Assembly: GCF_002252665.1 (NCBI RefSeq)
Contig: NZ_NQKZ01000009.1
Coordinates: 55,392-119,391, forward strand
DNA length: 64,000 bases
Direction: 5' to 3'
Source of the DNA: Synechococcus sp. 8F6
GTDB lineage: Bacteria > Cyanobacteriota > Cyanobacteriia > PCC-6307 > Cyanobiaceae
The position numbers and the translations under genes are program-made. Shown one piece after another: positions 25,509-37,700 of this stretch. Within the stretch, counting starts at the first letter, position 1, and each line of letters opens with the position of its first letter. Below the pieces are notes generated by a model. That model searched no databases and was not told where the DNA came from. It worked only from the letters and a program-made list of their open reading frames with translations.

Positions 25509-25949
25509 ATGAGCATGCCCAGTGATTCCGCCGGCCGGGGCCGTTACCGCTACCAGGGCGGCAAGCCGGTTGATCCCAATGCCGGTGTTCATCCGGAGAT
25601 GGCCGCTGATCAGGCCGATGCGCCGGTTGGCGCTGGCATCCCCAGCACCCCACAGGAGTTGATCGCCATGCAGGAGAACAAGCCCGAGCGGCCGGAGAAG
25701 CCCGAGCGCCAGCAGAGCGCCAAGGTGAAGGAGGTGCTGGATCTGCTCGAGAAGCTGGACACCAGCGCTGCAGAAGATCAACAGATCGCACTGGCCCTGG
25801 TGCGCAAGCTGGAGACCTTCCACGACGAGGTGGTGGACGAGATGAAGGGCGACGCTGACGCCAAGCACACCCAGATTGTCAGCTGGGCTGTCGATGCGGA
25901 CAGGCTCTACAGGTCCCGGATGTTGCTCGAGAGTGTGGATCTGGAGTGA
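25509..25949 (+). CDS. Hypothetical protein, 146 aa, upstream of radical SAM gene
   Basis: N-terminal disordered half (RGRYRYQGGKPVDPNAGVHP, many Pro and Glu) and a helical C-terminal half (KVKEVLDLLEKLDTSAAEDQ, ALVRKLETFHDEVVDEMKGD). GGAGG 5 bases before the ATG is one of the few good ribosome-binding sites here and fixes the start. The stop overlaps the radical SAM start by 4 bases. The small size, flexible N-terminus and tight coupling would suit a substrate peptide or accessory of the radical SAM enzyme, but there is no clear core-peptide repeat. Unrecognised. Confidence 0.65.
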   Translation: MSMPSDSAGRGRYRYQGGKPVDPNAGVHPEMAADQADAPVGAGIPSTPQELIAMQENKPERPEKPERQQSAKVKEVLDLLEKLDTSAAEDQQIALALVRKLETFHDEVVDEMKGDADAKHTQIVSWAVDADRLYRSRMLLESVDLE

Positions 25950-27220
25950 TGGGTCAGCTCTACGCCACGGCCGGCCTGCGCCATCTGGCCCAGCGGCGAC
26001 GGCTGGGCTGGCTGGCTCAGCAATTGCCCCAGCCGCACGCCGATGGTGCCGGGCTGTTGCGGCGGCTGGCCGCCAGTGGCGATGGTCTGCCGTTGGAGAC
26101 GCTTGGGGCAGCGAACGCGCAGGCACTGCTTCTGCGGAACTGGGCCACCGACTCGGCGCCGTCAGGGGGGCGCTCGGCGCTGCCGTTTGCGTTTGTGGAA
26201 GCGATCAACCTGGAGCTGAGCTACAGCTGCAACTTGGCCTGCAGCCATTGCCTGCAGGAGCCACTGCGGCCCAAGGGCGCGTCCACCTGGTTGGATGTCG
26301 CCACCGTTCGCCCACTGCTGGAGCAGGCCCAGGCCCTGCAGTTGCTGCGCCGCGGACTGAATCTCACCGGTGGTGAAGTGATCGCAACAGCCAGCCCCGT
26401 GCTGGAACTGTTGGCACTGGCGCAGCAGCTGAACATCCCCACCCGGATGAACACCAACGCCTGGTGGGGGCTGCAACAGCAGATCCGAGTCGGCGATCAC
26501 TCCTTTGCCGATGACGCCGCCTTGGTGGGAGCGCTGCAGCAACGTGGCCTTGGCAGGCTGGCCCTCAGCCTGGATGATCGCTACCAGCAATATCCGCAGC
26601 TGCTGGAGCGGGTGATCCGGGTAGGCACCCTCTGCCAGCTCGCGGGCCAGGCCATCGAAGTTGTGGCGACCGACGCCGAGCCAACCCTCCTGAAGCGTGT
26701 GCAGCGCCAGCTGCCTGCGGCCTTGATCACGCCCATGGAACAGGTGGACATTGGGGCTGCCCAACCGGTGCAGCAACGCCCCATGAGACGCGGCAATGTG
26801 GCACGACTGGCGGCGTTGTCGCACTGCGCAACGGCAGGTTTTTACCGGCCCAGGTATCTGCATGTGACACCGGATGGGGGAGTCCGCAGCTGCCTCTATG
26901 CGCCAGGCGGTGGCTGGCTGGGCAACCTCCACCATCAGAGTTTGATCGAGATCTTGAACGCCGCCGCCGCCAACACCGTGGTCCAGCTCTTTGACAGTGG
27001 CGAACTGGAAGCGTTTGTGGCTGAGCACCTGACCCCTTGGCGCCACATCTACCGCGGTCTTGACCATGGCTGCACAGCAGCAGCCTTGATTGCGCGACTG
27101 GCAGAACGGCTGAGCATGCAGCAACAAAATGCGGACCGGCCTCTCCATCCAGAGCAGCTCGAGCTGCTGCACCGGCGCCTGGCCAAAGAAATGGGCCTTG
27201 AGGCTGCGATGAAGGCTTGA
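25946..27220 (+). CDS. Radical SAM protein
   Basis: 424 residues. The CxxxCxxC 4Fe-4S motif lies near residues 94-101 (LSYSCNLACSHCL), followed by LNLTGGEV. The C-terminal region (TAGFYRPRYLHVTPDGGVRS then CLYAPGGGWLGNLHHQSLIE) resembles the SPASM/twitch region of peptide-modifying enzymes, but with few further cysteines. The N-terminal ~85 residues are an extra helical domain. It follows the 146-aa gene and the TerY-P triad, so it may be part of the same pathway. The substrate is unknown. Confidence 0.8.
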   Translation: MMGQLYATAGLRHLAQRRRLGWLAQQLPQPHADGAGLLRRLAASGDGLPLETLGAANAQALLLRNWATDSAPSGGRSALPFAFVEAINLELSYSCNLACSHCLQEPLRPKGASTWLDVATVRPLLEQAQALQLLRRGLNLTGGEVIATASPVLELLALAQQLNIPTRMNTNAWWGLQQQIRVGDHSFADDAALVGALQQRGLGRLALSLDDRYQQYPQLLERVIRVGTLCQLAGQAIEVVATDAEPTLLKRVQRQLPAALITPMEQVDIGAAQPVQQRPMRRGNVARLAALSHCATAGFYRPRYLHVTPDGGVRSCLYAPGGGWLGNLHHQSLIEILNAAAANTVVQLFDSGELEAFVAEHLTPWRHIYRGLDHGCTAAALIARLAERLSMQQQNADRPLHPEQLELLHRRLAKEMGLEAAMKA

Positions 27221-27241
27221 TCAATCTGGTCTGAGGTGGGG

Positions 27242-27532
27242 CTACAGGCCCCTGCAATTAGCTGCCCGGGAGGCATCAAGCAACCCTTGAACTGTTTGGG
27301 GCTGCTTGGTGATGTCCTTGTTGGCCCGTGCGTCCTTGATGAATGTCCGAGCAAAGCCCTTGCCGACCTCACCATTGCGCTCAAGCTCGCAAACCGTGAT
27401 TGCGATGCCTGCTCCGATCCCATACCAATACATATTGCGATCTCGAGCTGACAAGGACTGAGCCTGTCCTGGCAAGACAGCAACAAGCGCGCACCCAGCC
27501 AGGCACAGCAAGGATGCGTAAAACTCTTTCAT
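27242..27532 (-). CDS. Small secreted hypothetical protein, 96 aa
   Basis: Signal peptide MKEFYASLLCLAGCALVAVL then PGQAQ, with likely cleavage after AQA-like residues. The mature part is basic and helical (MYWYGIGAGIAITVCELERN, FARTFIKDARANKDIT). Unrecognised. It is immediately downstream of 27537-28049 on the same strand, 4 bases apart, and convergent with the radical SAM gene. Confidence 0.6.
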   Translation of the reverse strand: MKEFYASLLCLAGCALVAVLPGQAQSLSARDRNMYWYGIGAGIAITVCELERNGEVGKGFARTFIKDARANKDITKQPQTVQGLLDASRAANCRGL

Positions 27533-27536
27533 CTCG

Positions 27537-28049
27537 TCAAAACCCATATTCGCTCAGGAAGACCAGGAACTCGTCTCGCTCAGAAACGCCGATGGCATCA
27601 ACATTCTTGGCAGTGGCTTCGTCGTCATCATCACCGCGGAATCGAGCTCTGATCAGACGCGGAAAACATCCATGCCCGGACAGGAGATCTTCTAATGAAC
27701 TGATCCATTCGATCTGCAGCAGTGACTTCAGGTTGTCGTTGAAAGCACTGATCGCTGCGGCGGAATCAGCCTCGAAGCGAAGTGCAATCTGACGCAGCTG
27801 ATCGCGCAGCTCGATCCATTCGGCTTCCTCGTCAAATGTGGCAAAGCCAGCAGGGCTGAGATCGGTGACGAAGGACAGCACCGCAGAGAGCTCGTCGAAC
27901 CACTGAAAGGCTCCGACTCCACCTCCGCAGGCGGGTGGGGCATCGCCCCAGGCGAACAGCCCCCAATTGAATTCGAGCGGATCGCGGGAGCTGCTCGTGG
28001 ACATCGCTTCGTTAGCGAGATCCGTCAAAGCCTCGGGGTCCCAGTTCAT
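27537..28049 (-). CDS. Hypothetical acidic protein, 170 aa
   Basis: Unrecognised; Trp- and Asp-rich (LEFNWGLFAWGDAPPACGGG, WFDELSAVLSFVTDLSPAGF, RARFRGDDDDEATAKNVDAI). The ATG at 28049 starts 69 nt after a TTCGC element, matching the spacing elsewhere; ATGs at 28097 and 28076 are alternatives. It is divergent from the nuclease-helicase gene at 28248, which has its own element. Confidence 0.55.
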   Translation of the reverse strand: MNWDPEALTDLANEAMSTSSSRDPLEFNWGLFAWGDAPPACGGGVGAFQWFDELSAVLSFVTDLSPAGFATFDEEAEWIELRDQLRQIALRFEADSAAAISAFNDNLKSLLQIEWISSLEDLLSGHGCFPRLIRARFRGDDDDEATAKNVDAIGVSERDEFLVFLSEYGF

Positions 28050-28104
28050 CTGCAAGTTCCTTGAGGTGCTCAGCATGCCAGCTTCACTAGTTCCCATAAC
28101 TGCT

Positions 28105-28118
28105 CTCGCGCGAACAAC
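28105..28118 (-). promoter_or_regulatory. TTCGC leader element before the 170-aa gene
   Basis: Minus strand GTTGTTCGCGCGAG, 69 nt before the ATG at 28049. It pairs divergently with the plus-strand element at 28165. Confidence 0.6.
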
Positions 28119-28164
28119 CGCCTATCGAGGGATGCAGAAATTGCATAAACAGCCGAATGAAGTC

Positions 28165-28178
28165 GTCGTTCGCGCCAG
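28165..28178 (+). promoter_or_regulatory. TTCGC leader element before the TM0106-type nuclease-helicase
   Basis: GTCGTTCGCGCCAG, 83 nt before the ATG at 28248, the longest spacing among the 13 copies. Confidence 0.6.
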
Positions 28179-28247
28179 AGAGGCTGCGCCGATCGCTCTG
28201 GTCGGCGATGCTGAAAAGGTCTTGCACTCCCAGGCACGCCACATTTC

Positions 28248-31200
28248 ATGCCGAACCGCCTGATCACCCCGTCCCAGCTCGCTTTGTTCAGCCGCAGCCC
28301 GGTGATCGGCGCCTGGTGGGAGGAGCTACACGCCCAGGGTTTGTTCAGGCAGCAGCGGCCAGCCACCACGCCGCTGGATGAGCTGCTGTTCAAACAGGGG
28401 CACAAACATGAGGAAGTCCTGCTGAAGCGATTGGAAGATGAAGGGAAGGACGTCTACCGCCAACAGCCATTGGACCCAGACGGTCCACCTCAAGAGCAGG
28501 ACTACGCCAATACGCGTGCAGCCATGCAACAGGGACGGCAATACATCCATCAGGCGGCGCTGAAAAACAACGAAATCCGCGGCTGGGCCGACTTGCTGGA
28601 GCGAATCGAGCGACCTTCAAAGCTGGGCGATTGGAGCTACATCCCGATCGAATGCAAGCTCTCCAGTCACCCCAAGCCGATCTACCTGGTGCAGGCCTGC
28701 GCCTACTGCGAGCTGTTGGAGCTCATCCTCGGCGAGCGGCCCGAGCACTTCAAGCTTTACCTCGGAGGGCGTCGCTTCGAGCAGGGGGAGCATGGCTATC
28801 CCACGGCTCGCTTCTGGAGCTGGTACGAGCAGCTGCGCCAGCGCTACCGCGACTTCCGTGCTGCCTTTGATCCCAGCCAGGAACCAGATGATGCCCGGGG
28901 TGACCATGGGCTGTGGGAACCATTCATTGAGCAACGGCTCCAACAGAAGCGGGATCTGATCCTGGTCGCAGGTCTACGCGGTAGTCAGCGGGACAAGCTT
29001 AGGAACGCCGGCATTCACACCATCGAGCAGCTGGCCGCTCTGCCAGAGCAAGGCAGCGTGCCGGGAATGAACCACGACGTACTCAAACGCCTACGCGAGC
29101 AGGCTTGCATTCAACTTGAAACCCGAGAGAACGATGAACGGCCTGCATTCCGGGTGCGGCCCATTGACGAACAAGCGGGTGGCCTGGCTCTGCTGCCCGC
29201 TCCCGATGACGGTGACATCTGGTTCGACATGGAGGGCTACCCCGATCCGATCAAGGGCGAGAAGCTTGAATACCTCTTCGGTGCCTGCTATCGCGATCAA
29301 GCGGGTGACCTGCAGTTCAAGCCCTGGTGGGCACACACTATGGCGGACGAGAAGCAGGCCTTCGACAGCTTCATCCAGTGGGTTGAGCAACGCCGCCTGC
29401 AGCATCCCAACCTGCACGTTTATCACTACGCCAGCTACGAGAAAACGGCCCTCGGAAATTTGGCGGCCTTGCATCAAATCCATGAACCTTTGATGGACCA
29501 GTGGCGAGCTACGGGCGTGCTGGTGGATCTATACCCGATCGTGCGACGTGGTCTGCTGCTTGGGGCCGACAGCTATTCGATCAAGAAGGTGGAGCGCCTG
29601 TATCAGCCTCCCCGCGACGGCGATGTCGAAACCGCAGCGGATTCAGTGGTGCAGTACGCCGAATGGCTGCGCTCCGGTGAGCCCTCCATTGCCGGTGATC
29701 TTCCTCACGGCAGCCCGCGGCTACTGGCGATTGAACGTTACAATCGCGATGACTGCATCTCCACAGCCCGGCTACATGCTTTCCTGATTGAGAATCATCT
29801 ACAACTTGGACTTGAGTTTCCATCATTTGATCGAAGAGATGGTGTTGCCGATGAATCTCAGCTAGAGGATGTGGTTGAGGAATCACCGCGAGCCAAGGCC
29901 AACCGAGAGGCGATTGAGGCACTGATGCGTGCCTCACAGATCCTGTTAGAGGAGTTACCCGTACAGCACCGCGACAAAACCTCTTCTATCCGTCCAGCCG
30001 ACGAGAACAACAGGTTGCTTGCCCTCAGCGAAGCGGACGAGTCTGCTGGTCCACGGGGCATGAGCCTGCGCATCCAGCGGCTGTTAAGCCAGCTGCTGCC
30101 ATTCCATCTGCGGGAGCGCAAAGTGGAGTGGTGGGACTTCTATGCGCGCTTGGAGCAGTCACCAGAGGAGCGCCTGGATGATCCCGAGGTGATCGTCGCT
30201 GCAAGGCTCGAGAGCGATGAGACCAGACAACTGCCGCGCAGCCGGCAGCGACTTCTGACTTACAGCTTCGCCTGCGATCAGCCGCTCAAGCTGAATGATG
30301 GCGCGGGCCTGTCGCTGTATCTCACTGAAGCGGAGATCCCACTCGCGGCAAAGCTGGACGAAGAGACTGGCACCGTGGTGCTGACGCTGCCCGACTCCAT
30401 CCAACAGACGCGCCTGCAAAGCGGTCGCCCGGTGACGATTCCTGAGCAGACCGATTTAATTCTGTTTCCGCCCGATATCAGCCAACACCTCAGGCCCCAC
30501 TTGGCAGTTCAGGCTCAGCGCTGGGTTGAGGGTAAGGACCTACCTGCAGCGATGCTGCATCTGCTGGAGCGGCGGCGGATGCCGGAGCTGGAGCCGATCA
30601 ACGAGCGCACCCGCCACAATCCCGCCGGCACCGCTGCCGATCTGGCCGCCTTCTTTGCAGACGCCGATGGGGTGGCGCTGTCGCTGCAGGGTCCTCCGGG
30701 CACTGGCAAAACGACGGTCACCGCTGAGCTGATTGCCCGGCTGAGTGCCCAGGGGCAGCGCATCGCGGTGAGCTCCAACAGTCATCCAGCCATCAATCAC
30801 CTGCTGAAGCAGTGCCAAAAGGCGGTGGATCGCCGTGGCGGCACAGCAATGGTGGTGAAGTGCACAGGAAGTTCAGCCCGACCAGACGACGAGAGTAACT
30901 TTGGCGGCACAGCCGTGAGCTGCGCTCTGCAGAAGCAACTGCGACCGGATATGGCCGTGGTGGGGGGAACCGCATATGTCTTCGCCAAACACGACGCCGA
31001 CCCCTTCGATCTCTTGGTGATCGATGAAGCAGGCCAGGTGTCGCTGGCCAACCTGTTAGCGATGGCTCGCTGTGCCCGCAACATCCTGGTGGTGGGTGAT
31101 CAGCAGCAACTCAGCCAGCCCACGCGCGCCGCTCATCCCGAGGACAGTGGCCTCAGCTGCCTTGACTACATGATGGCCGATCACGCTGTGGTGCCGGCAG

Positions 31201-31847
31201 ACCGGGGCGTGTTCTTGGCTACCAGCTGGCGCATGCCACCAGCGCTCACCGCCGTGGTGTCGGAGCTGTTCTACGAGGAGCAGTTGCAGGCAACCTTCGC
31301 CAACGAGGCGAATCGAATCCTATGGAACGCCCAGCCGCAGGGACTCATCTTCCAGCCAGTGGAACACAAGGGCAACAGCACAGGTAGCGACGAGGAAGTG
31401 GAGTACATCGCAAAGTTGGTGGACGAGCTACTCGGCAAGCCCTATCAGCGCTCTCAAATGCGCAACGGGAAGATGAGGACTGAAGACGACGACGTTCTTG
31501 GCCCCAGCGACATTCTAATTACCGCCCCCTACAACATTCAAGTGAATCGCCTCCAACGAATACTGGGAGATAGAGCCCGCGTCGGCACTGTCGATAAGTT
31601 TCAGGGGCAAGAGGCTCCGGTGGCGATCCATTCGCTGACGGCCAGCGATGCCGAATCCGCCCCCCGCGGCCTGGATTTCCTGCTGTCACCCAACCGTCTG
31701 AACGTGGCAATCAGCCGTGCCCAGTGTCTTTCGATCGTGGTGGGGTCACCAGAGCTCGCTACTGGCATCAGCACCAGCATTGCCAACGTGCAGCGACTCA
31801 ATCGGCTATGTCGCCTGATGGCAGTAGGGCAGGGCGAGGAGCGTTGA
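28248..31847 (+). CDS. TM0106-type RecB-family nuclease fused to SF1 helicase
   Basis: 1199 residues. The N-terminus has a RecB-like PD-(D/E)xK region (YIPIECKLSSHPKPIYLVQA, near residue 128-150). An RNase H-like exonuclease domain follows near 323-505 (DIWFDMEGYPDPIKGEKLEY, YHYASYEKTALGNL, YNRDDC). A C-terminal SF1 helicase has GPPGTGKTT near 813, DLLVIDEAGQVSLAN near 920, VVGDQQQLSQP near 949 and LNVAISRAQ near 1150. This is the architecture of DNA-end-processing helicase-nucleases. It is the first gene of a long co-directional run with the unknown 31851 gene, ligA and the LRV protein. Confidence 0.88.
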   Translation: MPNRLITPSQLALFSRSPVIGAWWEELHAQGLFRQQRPATTPLDELLFKQGHKHEEVLLKRLEDEGKDVYRQQPLDPDGPPQEQDYANTRAAMQQGRQYIHQAALKNNEIRGWADLLERIERPSKLGDWSYIPIECKLSSHPKPIYLVQACAYCELLELILGERPEHFKLYLGGRRFEQGEHGYPTARFWSWYEQLRQRYRDFRAAFDPSQEPDDARGDHGLWEPFIEQRLQQKRDLILVAGLRGSQRDKLRNAGIHTIEQLAALPEQGSVPGMNHDVLKRLREQACIQLETRENDERPAFRVRPIDEQAGGLALLPAPDDGDIWFDMEGYPDPIKGEKLEYLFGACYRDQAGDLQFKPWWAHTMADEKQAFDSFIQWVEQRRLQHPNLHVYHYASYEKTALGNLAALHQIHEPLMDQWRATGVLVDLYPIVRRGLLLGADSYSIKKVERLYQPPRDGDVETAADSVVQYAEWLRSGEPSIAGDLPHGSPRLLAIERYNRDDCISTARLHAFLIENHLQLGLEFPSFDRRDGVADESQLEDVVEESPRAKANREAIEALMRASQILLEELPVQHRDKTSSIRPADENNRLLALSEADESAGPRGMSLRIQRLLSQLLPFHLRERKVEWWDFYARLEQSPEERLDDPEVIVAARLESDETRQLPRSRQRLLTYSFACDQPLKLNDGAGLSLYLTEAEIPLAAKLDEETGTVVLTLPDSIQQTRLQSGRPVTIPEQTDLILFPPDISQHLRPHLAVQAQRWVEGKDLPAAMLHLLERRRMPELEPINERTRHNPAGTAADLAAFFADADGVALSLQGPPGTGKTTVTAELIARLSAQGQRIAVSSNSHPAINHLLKQCQKAVDRRGGTAMVVKCTGSSARPDDESNFGGTAVSCALQKQLRPDMAVVGGTAYVFAKHDADPFDLLVIDEAGQVSLANLLAMARCARNILVVGDQQQLSQPTRAAHPEDSGLSCLDYMMADHAVVPADRGVFLATSWRMPPALTAVVSELFYEEQLQATFANEANRILWNAQPQGLIFQPVEHKGNSTGSDEEVEYIAKLVDELLGKPYQRSQMRNGKMRTEDDDVLGPSDILITAPYNIQVNRLQRILGDRARVGTVDKFQGQEAPVAIHSLTASDAESAPRGLDFLLSPNRLNVAISRAQCLSIVVGSPELATGISTSIANVQRLNRLCRLMAVGQGEER

Positions 31848-31850
31848 TCG

Positions 31851-32606
31851 ATGACCAACACAATTGGACTGTTTGTGCACTATCGGCCTGTGGTGTTGGC
31901 TCTGCCGGCTGGGGGTTGCAAGGCCGTAGCCACCTACTTGGGCTATTCCACCCTGCAGGAGCTCCAGTCGGACTTGGCGGCGGCCAACCTGCTTTACCAA
32001 CACCCTGAGCTTGGCAATGCCGTCACCAACTTACTGAGTGTTGAACCAGCCGAATCCACACTCGGCGGTGTTCTGCACCAGTCTCTGATGCGTATGGACA
32101 CGATCACGCAACGGCCGCAGATCTTCCGCTGGAATCTCGATGCACAGATCGTGATAGAGCCGATCAGCCTCAAGTTGGAAGAGTCCGAAGGCGCTGAACT
32201 GCTGGTGCTGGACCTGCGAATGCGCTCTAAGGAAGCCCTACTGGCTGGGGCCCATTGCCCGACTGCCCTAATCAACAAGCTCAAGGAGCAGGGCAATCTC
32301 TGGTGGGCCTACGGCAAGGGCGAAGAAATGGATGGACGCGAGTACAACAGCATGGAGCCGGCGGAACAGGAAGCCTGGGCCCAGATCCTGAAGGAGATGG
32401 ATCTGCCTGGCATCCAGCCCGTGGATCTAGTGAAGGCACTCGATGAGTTCGCAGATTGTGCCATTGACTTCCGCTACAGCGAGGCCTTCCTGCAGTCGAT
32501 GGCAAGCAGCCTTTCTATGCCGCTGGAGTACCTCGAGGCCTGGCAGGCGGAAGGCGATGGGGTGATCGTGGACGTTGGCGACGACAAGGTTCAGGGGTTC
32601 TGTTGA
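31851..32606 (+). CDS. Hypothetical protein, 251 aa, in nuclease-helicase operon
   Basis: It begins 4 bases after the nuclease-helicase stop, so it is co-transcribed. Unrecognised. The fold looks mixed alpha/beta with a mostly helical middle (LIVIEPISLKL-like strands, then LVKALDEFADCAIDFRYSEA). No catalytic motif is evident. Its tight coupling to a DNA nuclease-helicase suggests an accessory or regulatory subunit (inference). Confidence 0.7.
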   Translation: MTNTIGLFVHYRPVVLALPAGGCKAVATYLGYSTLQELQSDLAAANLLYQHPELGNAVTNLLSVEPAESTLGGVLHQSLMRMDTITQRPQIFRWNLDAQIVIEPISLKLEESEGAELLVLDLRMRSKEALLAGAHCPTALINKLKEQGNLWWAYGKGEEMDGREYNSMEPAEQEAWAQILKEMDLPGIQPVDLVKALDEFADCAIDFRYSEAFLQSMASSLSMPLEYLEAWQAEGDGVIVDVGDDKVQGFC

Positions 32607-34679
<2,073 letters not shown>

Positions 34680-34730
34680 GGAAACCCTGAAAAATCCTTA
34701 TCAATCTCCAACGTTATAGCTGAGTCCTCC

Positions 34731-37700
34731 ATGGTTCGCGATCAACTCACCCGCTGGCGCAAGGCCATTGAAACTCTCGACCTAGTCGCCGAAGGCTCTC
34801 GGCGGCAGCTCAACCAGCTCTACACCGAGATCGTCACACAGCTTCGCCAGGAATTTCAGACTGCCACGTTCAGCGCTGCTGCCCCCTCGCTCGACTTGAA
34901 ACGGGCCGTAGAGGCATCTGATCCCGACACGAAGACCAAACGCCTGTGGGAGCTCACCACCCATCACCCTTGTGAGGTGGCGAACAATCCAATCTGGACA
35001 TTGCTCCTGCTGGGTGGAAAAAGCCTGATTGGAAAAAGGGAGCATATCGACGAAGGACACCTCTTTCCATTTGCGCAGGTGGAAGGATTCTGGCAGGAGG
35101 TGCATCAACGCCACGGCGAGGACAACTACAGCAAGTTATTGCTGAGCTATACAGCCCTACTACCTATCGAGAAGCACCCATTTCGGACACATTCGCTGAT
35201 TCGGGCCCTTTATGAAGCAGGTGATGTCATCAGTGTCTCAGATCTGAAGTCGCTGCAGTGGCAGACGAATGATCTTGATGAGCTGCAGCCAATACAGGAA
35301 TCACTTAATTCGCTTCAAGACCATGAGCTTCTTCTGCCAGAAGCCTTGAAGACGCCACTCATTGACGACTTGCTACTCGCCCTAGCACCAATATTCTCAG
35401 AGGGCGAGGAACTAATCAGCCTGGCGTTTAATGGCTGCCGGCTGCGCGGTGGACTCTTCTTTGATGCTTCGCCCCTTGCAGACCAATTGCTCTCGCTTTC
35501 GAAAACAAGGCTGGTAGAGCGTGGTATTCGAATCAATCATGACACTCTCATGCCAGCTGAGGTGTACAAACGACTCGCTAGACACCGTAACAGCGGGCCG
35601 CAGGCAGAAGTTGCAAGCTGCATTCATACACCAGCAGAGGTCTTGGAGGAGCTCTCTCACTTAACCAGCAAGGAGATCATTTACCCCCTGGCTAGCAATC
35701 CGATGACACCATTGCCGGTTTTACGCCAGTTGATGCATTGGTCTGGCTGGGGTGCCAAAACAGTAGAGCGCTACGTGCAAAACAACCCTGCCTATGTGGG
35801 TGGTGAAGTGTGGCAGTTGATGGAGATGGGCCGATTGCAGCTCCAGACTGACCAGCGAAAGAAAGATGTGCTGCTTGCCTGCCTCGACCTGCTGGCCATC
35901 GAGCCCGATCCTCTGGACAGCCTGCGCATCCTGCTCAATGCAGCGCTCTGGGCCAGCTGGCGGCTGAAACCTTCTACGTTGCGGCTCCGGATGATTCAGA
36001 AGGGTTGGGCCAGTGATGAGCTGATGCAGACGGCGGCCTGGAGCTGGCATTGGCAAGAACGCTTGGCGGTAGCCAGCTCTCCCCTCGCTCCTGCCGCAGC
36101 GCTGGCAAAATTGCAGGGCGATGGCTTGCCATTCATCCGCCACGCGGCCCTGCAACCACGTCGCTCTGCGGAGGTAGCCGCGGAGGCTGCCTCACCCAGC
36201 GGCTGGATGGGACAGTTGGCAGCCCTAGCCGCCGCCGATCCTGTTGCCTGCGTTCGTCACCCACGCTTTGCCGAGTGGCTTGAGCAGCAGCCCGAACTTG
36301 TGGACACGCTGTTATGCAAGCAACACCGCACGATCCAGGCTGCAGGAGACCTGCCCGGAGAGTATTTCTGCTGGTGCCTTAGCCAGCTCAGCGAGCGTGA
36401 GCAACTGCGCTTGCTTATGCATCGTCAGGTGCCCAAGCAGGCCCTCGATCAGCTGGTGCGCCATGACGCCGAGCACGACAAGCTGATCAGCCGGCTGCCA
36501 GAGCGGAAACAGGGGGAACTGGCTGACTTAGTGGCCACCAGTGCGGCGTCCCATCTCCAACAGAGCAATCCAGCGCTGCTGCGCTGCTCCTTAGCTGTAC
36601 TGGAGAAGGCCGACCGGGAAGAACTTATGCCTCACGAGATCGCCTTCTTCGTGATGGGCTTCTACAACCCCGCCGATGTCAGTATGCTCCACACTATAGA
36701 TTTGCTCACGCTACTTCTCCATCCCGGGGCCTCGCAGGACTGGCGGCGCAATCTCGGCCAGGAGCTCGACAACCGCAAGGATGAGTGGCATAAGGTTGTT
36801 GATTGGCACGCTCTTGCCTACGCTCTAGACAAAGCCATCCATATCTATAATTTTTTCATCGGTGGCCAGGATCACGCGCTTAATCGACTAAAGATCACCG
36901 GACATTTTTTGGGATTGGAGGATATCTCCGAAGCTCTTCGTGCCTGGCTCATCACGCAGATCGCTGACCTGGCGACGCAAGTCTTGATTGATGGCGGTCG
37001 ACACGAATGGCTGAAGACACTCGTGGATTTCTGGCCTGCTGTCCTCTCACCGAAGGAGACTAAGAAACTGATCGCCAGTCGCAACGCCAGTAAACGTCTC
37101 TTGGCCGCCTGCTTCGGGGATCTCAATGAGTCGCAGATGGAGGCCTTGGCGAGCGATCCACGGGAGGAGATCCGCTTTGCATTGGCTCTGCTGCGCCCAT
37201 GCCAGGCCTCCGTTCTAGAGAAGCTTTCGGCAGATGTGAATGCCCTTGTGAGCAGGGCCGCCCTGCAGAACCGCTGCTGTCCGTTAGCCAAGCTCAGCTC
37301 AGCCCAGGGTCGCTCGCCGCTTCGCAATCCGAACCTGCCGGAGGAAGCCGCCCGGAATCTCCTCAAGGGTCCTGCCGGGAAACAGATTCTGAAGCATGCG
37401 GCGGAGATCCTCTGCTGGACACCGTCCCTGATGCAGGAGGTGATTGATTCCATGAGATCAGACGAACTCAGCTCTTTTTGCCTTGAGATGGAATATGGAT
37501 TAGGACTAGCACCATTCGGCGAGCGCCCCTATGCTCCCGAGCTGCTCAGTTGGATGGCACAGATCCCGGCCGACTCGATCAGCAATCGGAACGCTTTCCG
37601 GCAGCTTGCAGCGGCCCATCCCCGTACGCCGGTACCCGTGCTGGAGGGGCTGGCCAAGGATCCAAACATTCATGTTCGCGCATCGGTCGCTAGCAACCCT

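Noticed and set aside
34728..34745. ATGGTTCGCGAT as another leader element
   Set aside because: It is the start of the LRV coding sequence and does not lie 70 nt before any start.
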